Source: Candidatus Eisenbergiella merdipullorum
GTDB lineage: Bacteria; Bacillota; Clostridia; Lachnospirales; Lachnospiraceae
Reading direction: 5' to 3'
DNA: 60,781 nucleotides
Assembly: GCA_019118445.1 (NCBI GenBank)
Contig: DWYY01000132.1
Location: forward strand, 1-60,781
Under the pieces are notes generated by a model. That model saw nothing but the letters and a program-made list of their open reading frames with translations. It was not told the origin of the DNA and made no database searches. The position numbers were made by a program, and so were the translations under genes. This document shows positions 51,014 to 60,048 of the stretch, one piece after another (position 1 is the first letter of the stretch; each line of letters starts with the position of its first letter).

Positions 51014-52249
51014 TCACGTTTCGCCTTCCAAAGCGGGCTGCTGCTCGGAAAGCGGCCTCGGCTGTCCGGTTTTTCCTTCCACATCAAATGCCGCGTTCAG
51101 GACGGCCAGACCATCGACTGTATTTATTGTAACATTTTTTTGCTTGATTTGAACCCCCAAATCGTACAAACCTTCGATTTTTTTCTCCAGCCGCTCTTCC
51201 AGGATCTCTTCCGCCTTCTCCTTCTGATATACGGCCTCCACCTCAAAGTATTCCCTCTTTACCTCAAATCCGTAGAAAAAAGGCAGATAAATCTGTCCCA
51301 GCACCTTTAGCTGCCTGGCGTCCGTCACAGTATCATACTTCAGGAAGCGGCAGCCTCCCAGCCGGAAAACGAAGCGTCTTCCGCCAAAGGAAAGGAAAAA
51401 ATCCTTTTTTTCCCGTCCTGTATAATTTTTGTATTCATAATTCAGCGCGAGCTCCTCTTCAAAGCTCAGCTCATAGGCGATCACCACATCCGCGTCGGCA
51501 TGGCAGAACTGATATTCTTTGATGCTGCCGTCGTCCGCGAAGACCGGAACGGCTCCAGAAACGAGGATATCTCCCTTTTTTACCTCCATTCCTGCCGTAA
51601 CCTGCGGGACGCCCTGCCTGGTCAGAATGGAGATCACCGTTCCGTCCTGGGTGGCGAGCAGATCGCTTGCGGGATATTCTTCCAGGACTTCTTCCTTCTC
51701 TTCCTCCGTCATGACCAGATCGTTTTCCCGGATGTTCACAGTCAGCCGTGTTCCGTCGATGGTGACGGAAGCCCAGGTGATCTCGTCAAAGGTTTCTCTC
51801 AGGTTTTCCTCGAGCTGCTCCATATCGATCCTGTTTCTTGCCGTCCCATACTCCACGCCGTTTTCCGCAAGGAAGTCCATGAGCATGTCATCTGTGACGG
51901 CTCGGTTTCCCTCAAGATCGATCGCCCATATGAAGCGGGACATGATGAGCAGGAAGGCGAGACAGGCCGGAAAGCCCATGACAAATACCTTCCTTTTTTG
52001 CATCCGTCTGAGCAGGAAGGGCAGGCCGCACCGTTCCAGCACCAGGACCCTTGTTCCGGTCTTCCTCACTACCGGACGCAGCCGGAAAAAGCCGGAGAGG
52101 CTGATATACATCAGATAATCCTCTTCCCGGCGTGTGATGTCCCATAAAAGAATGCCCCGGTTGCTGCACAGGTTCATAAAACGTTCCGGAGAATATCCCC
52201 ATACCCTGATCTTCAGATAGCCCTGCAGATACCGGAAAAAATTCTTCAC
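51014..52249 (-). CDS. yqfD: Sporulation protein YqfD
   Basis: A 411-residue protein matching the YqfD family: an N-terminal cytoplasmic part (GYLKIRVWGYSPERFMNLCSNRGI), one membrane helix (about 92-112) and an exported domain with VTDDMLMDFLAENGVEYG, a POTRA-like repeat, and GTVISILTRQGVPQVTAGMEVKKGDILVSG. YqfD is made in the mother cell and is required for engulfment-linked forespore integrity in Bacillus. Start is a GTG after GGAGGGG. It follows yqfC by 21 bases, the standard pair. Confidence 0.93.
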   Translation of the reverse strand: MKNFFRYLQGYLKIRVWGYSPERFMNLCSNRGILLWDITRREEDYLMYISLSGFFRLRPVVRKTGTRVLVLERCGLPFLLRRMQKRKVFVMGFPACLAFLLIMSRFIWAIDLEGNRAVTDDMLMDFLAENGVEYGTARNRIDMEQLEENLRETFDEITWASVTIDGTRLTVNIRENDLVMTEEEKEEVLEEYPASDLLATQDGTVISILTRQGVPQVTAGMEVKKGDILVSGAVPVFADDGSIKEYQFCHADADVVIAYELSFEEELALNYEYKNYTGREKKDFFLSFGGRRFVFRLGGCRFLKYDTVTDARQLKVLGQIYLPFFYGFEVKREYFEVEAVYQKEKAEEILEERLEKKIEGLYDLGVQIKQKNVTINTVDGLAVLNAAFDVEGKTGQPRPLSEQQPALEGET

Positions 52250-52270
52250 GATTAAGCCCCCTCCGCCCGG

Positions 52271-52609
52271 TCATAAGTAGCTGACGCATTGAATATTTCC
52301 AATGATCTTCATGTCCTCATTGGTATAATAGTCGATGACCAGCCCGCAGCCGCAGATGGATATCTGCCCGGTTTTGGCCTGCAGGATGATGGATTGGGGC
52401 GTGTATTCAATGATCCCCTTATAATTTTCCACCCACAGTTCATGACTGCCCGTCATGGTCAGGATGGAAGCGCCAAGGACCATATCCTTGGGAAGCTTCA
52501 GAGACTCTGCCAGTTGTTCCTTGCGGCCGAAAGGGGCCGCTGTCCGTTTTTTCTTTTTTCTGCCAATTCTGCTCATGCTCCAGTATATGACCGCCCGGGC
52601 ATGACCCAT
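52271..52609 (-). CDS. yqfC: Sporulation protein YqfC
   Basis: A small YqfC-family protein partnered with YqfD. The core reads ESLKLPKDMVLGASILTMTGSHELWVENYKGIIEY and ends with GLVIDYYTNEDMKIIG. Start is uncertain: the ATG at 52609 has AAAAGG four bases upstream and gives 112 residues; the ATG at 52576 gives 101 residues with a more family-like beginning (MSRIGRKKKKR) but its GGAG is only one base away. The first lies 19 bases after the rlmH stop. Confidence 0.88.
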   Translation of the reverse strand: MGHARAVIYWSMSRIGRKKKKRTAAPFGRKEQLAESLKLPKDMVLGASILTMTGSHELWVENYKGIIEYTPQSIILQAKTGQISICGCGLVIDYYTNEDMKIIGNIQCVSYL

Positions 52610-52628
52610 GCCGCCTTTTACGGAAGAA

Positions 52629-53108
52629 TTATTTGTGATAGGGCTCCCCATTCATGATACGGAATGCCCGGTAAAGCTGTTCCAAAAGGATCACACGCAT
52701 CAGCTGATGGGGAAAAGTCATATCGGAAAAACTGAGCTTCAGGTCGGCCGTGTCCAGAAGCTCCTGATCCAGGCCGAGGGAGCCTCCGATGAGAAACTGC
52801 ACATGGCTGATCCCGGAAACGCCGAGCTGCTCCAGGCGGGAAGCAAAACGGACAGAATCCATTTTCTTTCCATCGATCGCCAGCGCGACATGAAAAGCGT
52901 CCTTTGCCAGAAACTTCTGCAGGCGTTCCCCCTCTTTTCGGAGGATCTGCAGGCGTATGGCTTCACTCGGCTGGTCAGGTGTCTTCTCATCCGCCGCTTC
53001 CAGGATTTCCAGCTTTCCGTACCGGGAAAGCCGTTTGACATATTCCATAACCGCATCCCGGTAAAATCTTTCCTTGATCTTTCCCACACACAGAATGGAA
53101 ATTTTCAT
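52629..53108 (-). CDS. rlmH: 23S rRNA pseudouridine-1915 N3-methyltransferase RlmH
   Basis: A SPOUT-class methyltransferase of 159 residues. The knot region is seen in FLIGGSLGLDQELL and LSFSDMTFPHQLMRVILLEQLYRAFRI, and the C-terminal EPYHK is the family's fixed ending. It methylates the pseudouridine at position 1915 of 23S rRNA. ATG at 53108 after AAAGGAAA. Confidence 0.97.
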   Translation of the reverse strand: MKISILCVGKIKERFYRDAVMEYVKRLSRYGKLEILEAADEKTPDQPSEAIRLQILRKEGERLQKFLAKDAFHVALAIDGKKMDSVRFASRLEQLGVSGISHVQFLIGGSLGLDQELLDTADLKLSFSDMTFPHQLMRVILLEQLYRAFRIMNGEPYHK

Positions 53109-53140
53109 CTCGTTTCCTTTCCTTTGATCCGGTAACGGCC

Positions 53141-53174
53141 GGGCCGCAGAAAAACAGTCAGTTTTCTGCGGCCC
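53141..53174 (-). terminator. Strong hairpin after the Dabb gene
   Basis: GGGCCGCAGAAAA (53141-53153) and TTTTCTGCGGCCC (53162-53174) are exact complements with an eight-base loop. It lies 22 bases past the stop of the gene at 53196 and before rlmH, so it likely ends the nfn unit. Confidence 0.75.
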
Positions 53175-53195
53175 GCCATATCGTTTTTATTTCTG

Positions 53196-53501
53196 CTAAT
53201 CCGCATCCACATAATCAAAGCAGGTGCGTTCACAGGCAACGGTTTTAATATAGGATGCTGCCTTTACATGTTCCGGATGAAGCTGGTATGCCGCCAGATC
53301 CTCCAGTGACTCAAACCTGGAGATCAAAGCGATATCCCGGTTGCTGGATGCCAGCTCATTCGTATAAACCTGAAGGCTGAATACACCCTTTGCCACTTCC
53401 GCCACATGCAGGAGCATCCGGCGGATCTTCTTGCCGGCTTCCCGGCGTTCCTCCTCCGTCAGCTCCGAATTAAAATTCCACATCACAATATGATTTACCA
53501 T
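53196..53501 (-). CDS. Dabb (stress-responsive A/B barrel) protein
   Basis: A 101-residue dimeric alpha-beta barrel protein: MVNHIVMWNF opens the domain, and LISRFESLEDLAAYQLHPEHVKA with the conserved YxxHPxH-like phrase closes it. Function unknown for most members. ATG at 53501 after GGAGGAAAGC, 18 bases past nfnB on the same strand, so it may belong to the nfn unit. Confidence 0.9.
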   Translation of the reverse strand: MVNHIVMWNFNSELTEEERREAGKKIRRMLLHVAEVAKGVFSLQVYTNELASSNRDIALISRFESLEDLAAYQLHPEHVKAASYIKTVACERTCFDYVDAD

Positions 53502-53519
53502 GCTTTCCTCCATGCTGCC

Positions 53520-54902
53520 TTATTTGGATAAGTATTCATCAATTCCCTTGGCACCGGCTTTTCCTGCCCCCATTGCCAGGATGACAGTAGCGGCCCCCGT
53601 CACCGCGTCGCCTCCGGCATAAACGCCTTCCTTGGTGGTCTTTCCGTATTCCTCGTCTGCCACAATGCACTTGCGTCTGTTGACTTCAAGTCCTTCCGTG
53701 GTGGAAGAGATCAGGGGGTTCGGCGAGGTTCCCAGGGACATGATCACCATGTCGCAGTCAATGACGAACTCGGATCCAGGAATCTCAACGGGACGTCTTC
53801 TTCCGGAAGCATCGGGTTCTCCGAGTTCCATGCGGATGCACTTCATCCCTTTTACCCAGTTATTTTCATCCTCCAGGATCTCCACCGGGTTGGTCAGAAG
53901 ATCAAAGATAATGCCTTCTTCTTTGGCATGATGGACCTCTTCCACACGGGCCGGAAGCTCTTCTTCGCTTCTTCTGTATACAATATGTACCTCAGCACCG
54001 AGACGAAGGGCAGTCCTAGCAGCATCCATTGCCACATTTCCGCCGCCAACTACCGCTACCTTCTTTCCGCGCATGATGGGAGTATCAGAATCCTCACGGA
54101 ATGCCTTCATCAGATTGCTCCTGGTCAGATACTCATTGGCGGAGAAGACGCCGTTAGCGTTCTCGCCGGGAATCCCCATAAATTTGGGAAGTCCCGCTCC
54201 GGATCCGATGAATACGGCGGAAAAGCCTTCCTCATTCAAAAGCTCGTCAATGGTGACGGATTTTCCCACGATCACATTGGTCTCGATCTTCACGCCGAGG
54301 GACTTCACGTTTTCAATCTCCTTTTTCACCACGCCTTCCTTGGGAAGACGGAATTCGGGAATGCCGTAAACGAGCACGCCGCCGGGCTCATGAAGGGCCT
54401 CAAAGATTGTCACATCATAACCCATTTTCGCCAGGTCTCCCGCACAGGTAAGCCCTGCGGGGCCGGAACCGATCACGGCGACCTTTTTGCCCTTTTTTTC
54501 AGCAGCGCCTTCCGGCCTGATGCCGTTCTCCCTCGCCCAGTCTGCGACGAAGCGCTCCAACTTTCCGATGGAAATGGGTTCTCCCTTGATACCCCTGATA
54601 CATTTTCCTTCACACTGGCTCTCCTGCGGGCAGACACGGCCACAGATGGCGGGCAGGGAAGAAGAGGCGCTGATCACCTGATAAGCTGCTTCCATATCCC
54701 CTTCCTTCACCTTTTCAATAAAACCGGGAATATTGATGGATACCGGGCATCCCTTCACGCACTGTGCATTTTTGCAGTTGATGCATCTTGATGCTTCCTC
54801 CATCGCCTCTTCTTTATTGTATCCCAGACAGACCTCTTCAAAATTGGCCGCTCTCACCTTTGCGTCCTGTTCCCTGACGGGTACTTTTTTTAATACGTCC
54901 AT
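53520..54902 (-). CDS. nfnB: NfnB, large subunit of ferredoxin-NADP bifurcating transhydrogenase
   Basis: A 460-residue flavoprotein of the GltD-like group. Two 4Fe-4S cluster motifs lie at the N-terminus (CINCKNAQCVKGCP and CGRVCPQESQCEGKC), followed by an FAD site (VAVIGSGPAGLTCAGDLA) and an NADP site (VAVVGGGNVAMDAARTALR). With NfnA it couples NADH-dependent and ferredoxin-dependent reduction of NADP+ by electron bifurcation. A true glutamate synthase small subunit would sit with gltB, which is absent here; NfnA upstream favours Nfn. ATG at 54902 five bases after GGAGG. Confidence 0.9.
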   Translation of the reverse strand: MDVLKKVPVREQDAKVRAANFEEVCLGYNKEEAMEEASRCINCKNAQCVKGCPVSINIPGFIEKVKEGDMEAAYQVISASSSLPAICGRVCPQESQCEGKCIRGIKGEPISIGKLERFVADWARENGIRPEGAAEKKGKKVAVIGSGPAGLTCAGDLAKMGYDVTIFEALHEPGGVLVYGIPEFRLPKEGVVKKEIENVKSLGVKIETNVIVGKSVTIDELLNEEGFSAVFIGSGAGLPKFMGIPGENANGVFSANEYLTRSNLMKAFREDSDTPIMRGKKVAVVGGGNVAMDAARTALRLGAEVHIVYRRSEEELPARVEEVHHAKEEGIIFDLLTNPVEILEDENNWVKGMKCIRMELGEPDASGRRRPVEIPGSEFVIDCDMVIMSLGTSPNPLISSTTEGLEVNRRKCIVADEEYGKTTKEGVYAGGDAVTGAATVILAMGAGKAGAKGIDEYLSK

Positions 54903-54938
54903 AATAACCTCCATTTCAACTAAAGCTCGGTTTTCCGG

Positions 54939-55823
54939 TCAGTCCGCGCAGTTTCCGCAGCCGCCGTGATGGGTCGCGCCTTCTTTTGCCTTCAGATAAG
55001 CTCTGCCCTCCTGGGTCTTATAAATCTGCTGGCGTTTCATCGCTTCATCAAAATTCACCTTATGTCCGTCAAACTCAGGCCCGTCAACGCAGGCGAACTT
55101 CACTTCATCGCCCACGGTCACACGGCAGGCCCCGCACATGCCCGTGCCGTCCACCATGATGGGATTCAGGCTGACCACTGTGGGAATGTTCAGCTCTTTG
55201 GTGAGCTTGCAGACGAATTTCATCATGATCATCGGACCGATCGCGATGCAGACGTCGTATGTTTTCCCTTCCTTTTCCACCAGGTCCTGGATCGTCTGCG
55301 TGACCATGCCGCTTCTTCCGTAGGAACCGTCGTCGGTGGTGATATACAGATTTCCGGCTACCGCCTTCATTTCATCCTCCAGAAGGATCAGGTCCTTCGT
55401 CTTGGCTCCGACGATCACATCCGCAGCCACACCGTGCTCATGCAGCCATTTCACCTGGGGATAGACAGGGGCGGTCCCGACGCCTCCTGCCACAAACAGG
55501 ATCTTTTTTGTGCAGAGGCTTTCGGCATCCTCCTCCACCAGTTCGGAAGGCTTTCCAAGGGGACCTACCACATCATGGAATACATCTCCCGCCTTTAAGG
55601 ACGACATCATAAACGTCCCGGCGCCGACAATCTGGAATACGATGGTGATCGTACCCGCCTTCCTGTCATAGTCGCAGATCGTCAGAGGGATCCTCTCGCT
55701 GTCCGCATCCTTTCTTACGATCACGAACTGCCCCGGTTCACATGATTTTGCAACCCGCTTCGCTTCCACAACCATTTCAAAAATGTTTGTGGTCAGTTCT
55801 CTTGCCTGTAAAATCTGATACAT
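54939..55823 (-). CDS. nfnA: NfnA, small subunit of ferredoxin-NADP bifurcating transhydrogenase
   Basis: A 294-residue ferredoxin reductase-type subunit: a flavin-binding barrel with GQFVIVRKD and RIPLTICDYD, an NAD-binding half with VAGGVGTAPVYPQ, and a C-terminal 2Fe-2S site in GMCGACRVTVGDEVKFACVDGPEFDGH. It would bind FAD and NADH and exchange electrons with the NfnB subunit encoded 36 bases later. GGAGG lies five bases before the ATG at 55823. A dihydroorotate dehydrogenase electron-transfer subunit is the alternative, but no pyrD lies nearby. Confidence 0.9.
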   Translation of the reverse strand: MYQILQARELTTNIFEMVVEAKRVAKSCEPGQFVIVRKDADSERIPLTICDYDRKAGTITIVFQIVGAGTFMMSSLKAGDVFHDVVGPLGKPSELVEEDAESLCTKKILFVAGGVGTAPVYPQVKWLHEHGVAADVIVGAKTKDLILLEDEMKAVAGNLYITTDDGSYGRSGMVTQTIQDLVEKEGKTYDVCIAIGPMIMMKFVCKLTKELNIPTVVSLNPIMVDGTGMCGACRVTVGDEVKFACVDGPEFDGHKVNFDEAMKRQQIYKTQEGRAYLKAKEGATHHGGCGNCAD

Positions 55824-55910
55824 GTTTTCCTCCATTCCGACATGAGCATGCCCTGCATGCCTGTTTGTCTGTTTCTCTCCGGCATTTTTCCGGAATTTAT
55901 TTCTGGAAAT

Positions 55911-57422
55911 TCAGCCCTGGGGATGAATTTCCTGCAGTGTCAGACTGCTCCAAGGATCTGAAATGTCCCCCTCTGCTTCGTCTGAAGCTGATCCGTCGTC
56001 CGCCGCGGAAGCCTCCGCAATGGCCTGCTGTGTCTGCACCGCTTTATAACACTGTCCGTCCATGATATTCACTACATAATCCGTACCGGTTCCCGCGCTG
56101 TTTCCGGCGTCATCCTCATAATATTCCCGATACAGATAATAGTCCTCTCTATCGACTGTTATGGCACATCTATAATTGTATACATAATGCCCGGTCCCGG
56201 TTTCCACCGTGCCGTTCATATCCTGGATCACATCTGCGGCCATCAGATCGATCAGAAGCCTGTTTCTTGCCGCCTCAATGCTCAACGAGGCATGAAGGTT
56301 CAGGGAATAGGTAACCTGTGTTTCCTCCCCTGCAGCTCCTGCAAGGCTGAAGCAGATAAACCGGAATTTCGTCACACCCACCGGCATGGGAAAAGGGCCA
56401 GTATATTCCGTACTGTCCTGGGTCGGCACAGAGCCGTCCGTGGTATAATAGACCCTGCAGTTTTCTCCCGCGCTCACCGTGATCAGAGCAGGCCTGGAAT
56501 AATTTCCCTCCTGAGGAGAAACCTGCGGCGCTTCCGGCACCGTCACATCCACATAATAATCGCCTTCCGCTTCCCCGCTCACAACGCCGTACTGGTTCAC
56601 AAAAACGGCCCTGACCTGATAAAAACCCGATTCCAGAAAAATAGGGGAAGTATAGACCTGGCTGCCTTCGTCCGGCATGCCTCCATCCATGGTATAATAA
56701 ATAGTTCCGCGGGTATTCGCACTCAACCGCAGGGAAAGGGCTTTATCATAGATTCCGCTTTCATAGGAAAACTCCGGCGGCTTCGCCACATAAGCCGGAT
56801 AACTGCCGACAATCTGCTCATCCGGACAGGAGAGGAGAAGTTCATTGATCTTTCCATATTCCCCTTCCTCCTCATAAATGGAAACAAGCACACGGTATGC
56901 CGTTTCATTCGAAGCGTCCAGCTCAAGAACCTGCAGGCAGGCAGAAACCGCATCCTCCTTCTGGCCGGTCTGCGAAAGACAGACCGCGAAAGCTGCCAGA
57001 TATTTCGGATCCCCCGGCGCAAGATGTACCGCACGCTCCGCCCAGGCACAGGCTCTGTCAAAATGACCTGCCTGTATGTATGCCATTGCCCTCTCATACT
57101 GATAATCCGCATTCTGAAAGCGCAGACCGGCTCCCGTAAGCAGGACGCCCGCCAGAAGAAGAACGAATCCGACGAACACCCAGAAGACTCTCCGCTTCCG
57201 CAGAAAACGGCCCTCTCCTGCATGGGGCGCCGTCCTGTTTCCTAGGTCCTCCCCATTTTCCGTATTCACTTTTGCCTGTCTGACATTGGAAGCTTCTTCA
57301 AAGCCGGTCACGATCCCGTCCACTTCCGGTTCGAAATCCTGTACGATCCGGATTTCCTCTCCGCAGTTCTCACAGAAAAGCATCCCGTCCTTTATCTCGC
57401 TCCCACATCTGGGACATTTCAT
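55911..57422 (-). CDS. Zinc-ribbon, TPR and chitobiase-C-type membrane protein
   Basis: A 503-residue protein of unusual make-up. A zinc ribbon (Cys3, Cys6, Cys17, Cys20) is cytoplasmic, one membrane helix lies near 79-99, TPR-like helices cover about 105-205 (FDRACAWAERAVHLAPGDPKY), and two chitobiase/beta-hexosaminidase C-terminal-like beta domains follow (GTIYYTMDGGMPD and CRVYYTTDGSVPT phrases). The remaining C-terminus (about 375-503) is unassigned. It likely binds something outside the membrane. It ends the fhs-folD run on the minus strand, three bases after folD. Function unknown. Confidence 0.8.
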   Translation of the reverse strand: MKCPRCGSEIKDGMLFCENCGEEIRIVQDFEPEVDGIVTGFEEASNVRQAKVNTENGEDLGNRTAPHAGEGRFLRKRRVFWVFVGFVLLLAGVLLTGAGLRFQNADYQYERAMAYIQAGHFDRACAWAERAVHLAPGDPKYLAAFAVCLSQTGQKEDAVSACLQVLELDASNETAYRVLVSIYEEEGEYGKINELLLSCPDEQIVGSYPAYVAKPPEFSYESGIYDKALSLRLSANTRGTIYYTMDGGMPDEGSQVYTSPIFLESGFYQVRAVFVNQYGVVSGEAEGDYYVDVTVPEAPQVSPQEGNYSRPALITVSAGENCRVYYTTDGSVPTQDSTEYTGPFPMPVGVTKFRFICFSLAGAAGEETQVTYSLNLHASLSIEAARNRLLIDLMAADVIQDMNGTVETGTGHYVYNYRCAITVDREDYYLYREYYEDDAGNSAGTGTDYVVNIMDGQCYKAVQTQQAIAEASAADDGSASDEAEGDISDPWSSLTLQEIHPQG

Positions 57423-57425
57423 AGG

Positions 57426-58304
57426 TTATCCTTCCTGTTTTTTCCGGGCAGGATCGACTTTTCCCTGCATCCGTACTGCATGCAGGCAGTTTTTCATCAA
57501 CATGGCGATCGTCATGGGGCCGACGCCGCCCGGCACGGGAGTGATCGCTCCCGCGGTCCGGGAGACATCATCAAAATCCACGTCGCCGCAGAGTTTATTG
57601 TTTTCATCCCGGTCCATACCCACGTCAATAACAGCGGCACCCGGTTTGACATATTCAGAAGTGATCATTTTCGCCCTGCCTGTTGCAGCGACCAGGATAT
57701 CCGCCCGCCCGGCAACCGTCTTCAGATCCTCTGTCCGGGAATGAGCGATCGTCACCGTTCCGTTTTCACGCAGCAAAAGGAGCGCCATTGGTTTTCCCAC
57801 GATATTGCTCCGCCCGATCACCACGCACTCCTTGCCGGCGATGGAAATGCCGGAACGCTTCAGAAGTTCTATGATCCCCGCCGGAGTGCATGGAACAAAC
57901 CCCGGCTTCCCGATGCAGAGCGCGCCCACGTTCTGCGGATGAAAGCCATCCACATCCTTGACCGGGGAAATGGCTTCAATAACAGAATCCGCATCCATAT
58001 GGGCGGGCAGGGGAAGCTGGACCAGGATTCCGTTCACATCCTCCCTGCTGTTCAGTTCCTGGATCAGCGAAAGGAGCTCTTCCTGCTTTGCATTTTCCGG
58101 AAACGTATAGGAAAGTGACCGGATTCCTGTATATTCGCAGGCTTTTTTCTTATTATTCACATAAACCGTCGAAGCCGGATCGTTTCCCACCTGGACCACA
58201 GCAAGCGTCACCATGATCCCCTGTCCTGACAGGGCTTCCACTTCCTGCTTCACCTCGTCTTTGATCGCCTGGGAAATCAATTTTCCGTTAATGATCTGCG
58301 CCAT
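57426..58304 (-). CDS. folD: Bifunctional methylene-THF dehydrogenase/cyclohydrolase FolD
   Basis: FolD interconverts 5,10-methylene-THF, methenyl-THF and 10-formyl-[16 protein letters not shown] with the catalytic lysine, [31 protein letters not shown] and [15 protein letters not shown] are all present. 292 residues. ATG at 58304 after AAGGAAG. It directly follows fhs, so the two form a one-carbon unit. Confidence 0.96.
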   Translation of the reverse strand: MAQIINGKLISQAIKDEVKQEVEALSGQGIMVTLAVVQVGNDPASTVYVNNKKKACEYTGIRSLSYTFPENAKQEELLSLIQELNSREDVNGILVQLPLPAHMDADSVIEAISPVKDVDGFHPQNVGALCIGKPGFVPCTPAGIIELLKRSGISIAGKECVVIGRSNIVGKPMALLLLRENGTVTIAHSRTEDLKTVAGRADILVAATGRAKMITSEYVKPGAAVIDVGMDRDENNKLCGDVDFDDVSRTAGAITPVPGGVGPMTIAMLMKNCLHAVRMQGKVDPARKKQEG

Positions 58305-58333
58305 CTCATCTTCCTTTCTTCCACAAAACAGCA

Positions 58334-60004
58334 TTAAAACAGTCCCGTGATCCTTCCGTCCTCATCCACGTCGATCCGGAATGCGGCAGGCGACTTGGGA
58401 AGTCCCGGCATGGTCATGACGGCCCCGGTCAGGACAACCACAAACCCGGCTCCTGCGGATACATAGACCTCTCTTACGCTGATCTCAAAATGTTCTGGTC
58501 TGCCCAGGAGCGCAGGATTGTCCGACAGGGAATACTGTGTCTTCGCCATGCAGACGGGAAGGCCGGAAAATCCAAGCTCTGCAAGTCTTGCAAGCTGTTT
58601 TTTCGCAGCGGGAGAATAAACGACACCGTCCGCTCCGTAGATTTCCTTCGCGACCGTTTCGATCTTTTCCGGAAGGCTTAAACTGTCCTCGTAGAGCACA
58701 TGGAAATGACTCTCCTTCTTTTCCAGGGTTTCAAGCACCTTTTCAGCGAGAGCGATCCCGCCCTCGCCACCCTTTTCCCACACCTCGGAAATGGCGAACT
58801 CACATCCTCTGTCTTCGCAGAACTGCTTCACATAGGCGATTTCCGCCTCCGTATCGGTCAGGAAGGAATTCAGGGTGACCACAACAGGAACATCATATTT
58901 GTGCAGGTTTTCAATGTGCTTTTCCAGGTTGACGATCCCTTTTTTCAGGGCTTCCAGATTCTCCATCCCCAGGTCCGTCTTTGCCACACCGCCGTTGTAC
59001 TTCAGCGCCCTCACCGTCGCGACAAGGACCACGGCATCGGGCTTCAGGGATGCCTGCCGACATTTAATATCAAAAAACTTCTCCGCACCCAGGTCCGCGC
59101 CGAAACCGGCTTCCGTGATCACATAATCCGCCAGCTTCAGGGCCGTTTTGGTGGCTCTGACGGAATTGCATCCATGCGCGATATTTGCAAAGGGGCCGCC
59201 GTGCACCAGGGCGGGCGTATGTTCCAGAGTCTGGATGAGGTTGGGCTTGATCGCATCCTTCAGAAGCGCAGCCATAGAGCCGACCGCGCCGATATCCCCC
59301 GCGGTCACGGGTTTCCCGTCGAAGGTATAGGCGACTACCATGCGGGACAGGCGCTGCTTTAAATCCGCCATATTCTCCGCCAGGCAGAGCACAGCCATGA
59401 TCTCCGTCGCCACGGTGATGACAAAATGGTCTTCCCTTACGACGCCGTCAGCCTTGCCGCCAAGGCCGACCACGATATTCCTAAGCACCCTGTCGTTCAT
59501 ATCCAGGCAGCGTTTCCACACCACCTGTCTGGTGTCGATCCCAAGCTCGTTTCCCTGCTGTATGTGATTGTCAAGAAGTGCCGCACAGAGATTGTTTGCC
59601 GAAGTGATAGCGTGAAAATCACCGGTGAAATGCAGGTTCAGATCCTCCATGGGGACTACCTGGGCGTAGCCGCCTCCTGCCGCGCCGCCTTTAATGCCAA
59701 AGCACGGGCCCAGAGAGGGCTCCCTGAGAGCGATCACCGCTTTCTTCCCCAGCTTTCCGAATGCCTCCCCGAGCCCCACGCTGGTGGTCGTCTTCCCCTC
59801 TCCTGCCGGAGTGGGATTGATCGCCGTTACCAGGATCAGCTTTCCGTCCGGGCGGCCTTTCAGAGACGCCATAAACTCCTCTGATATCTTCGCCTTGTAC
59901 TTTCCGTACAACTCCAGATCCTCCATTTCGATTCCAAGCTTTTCCGCCACCTGATCGATCGGTTCCATGACCGCTTCCTGTGCGATCTCAATATCTGTTT
60001 TCAT
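58334..60004 (-). CDS. fhs: Formate-tetrahydrofolate ligase
   Basis: Fhs activates formate onto THF with ATP. The P-loop region [41 protein letters not shown] and [13 protein letters not shown] are diagnostic. 556 residues, normal length. AAGGAGG precedes the ATG at 60004. With folD it supplies one-carbon units for purines and possibly part of a Wood-Ljungdahl methyl branch, for which no other genes are seen here. No THF riboswitch fits in the 44-base gap upstream. Confidence 0.97.
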   Translation of the reverse strand: MKTDIEIAQEAVMEPIDQVAEKLGIEMEDLELYGKYKAKISEEFMASLKGRPDGKLILVTAINPTPAGEGKTTTSVGLGEAFGKLGKKAVIALREPSLGPCFGIKGGAAGGGYAQVVPMEDLNLHFTGDFHAITSANNLCAALLDNHIQQGNELGIDTRQVVWKRCLDMNDRVLRNIVVGLGGKADGVVREDHFVITVATEIMAVLCLAENMADLKQRLSRMVVAYTFDGKPVTAGDIGAVGSMAALLKDAIKPNLIQTLEHTPALVHGGPFANIAHGCNSVRATKTALKLADYVITEAGFGADLGAEKFFDIKCRQASLKPDAVVLVATVRALKYNGGVAKTDLGMENLEALKKGIVNLEKHIENLHKYDVPVVVTLNSFLTDTEAEIAYVKQFCEDRGCEFAISEVWEKGGEGGIALAEKVLETLEKKESHFHVLYEDSLSLPEKIETVAKEIYGADGVVYSPAAKKQLARLAELGFSGLPVCMAKTQYSLSDNPALLGRPEHFEISVREVYVSAGAGFVVVLTGAVMTMPGLPKSPAAFRIDVDEDGRITGLF

Positions 60005-60048
60005 CCGTAAACCTCCTTATTCCGCCGCCGGCGGAGATAACCCGCCCT

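Noticed and set aside
53520..54902. Glutamate synthase small subunit (gltD)
   Set aside because: The fold is shared, but there is no gltB and the gene directly follows an NfnA-type subunit, so Nfn is the better call.
60005..60048. Tetrahydrofolate riboswitch before fhs
   Set aside because: Only 44 bases separate ftsK and fhs, too few for the aptamer, and no matching core is visible.
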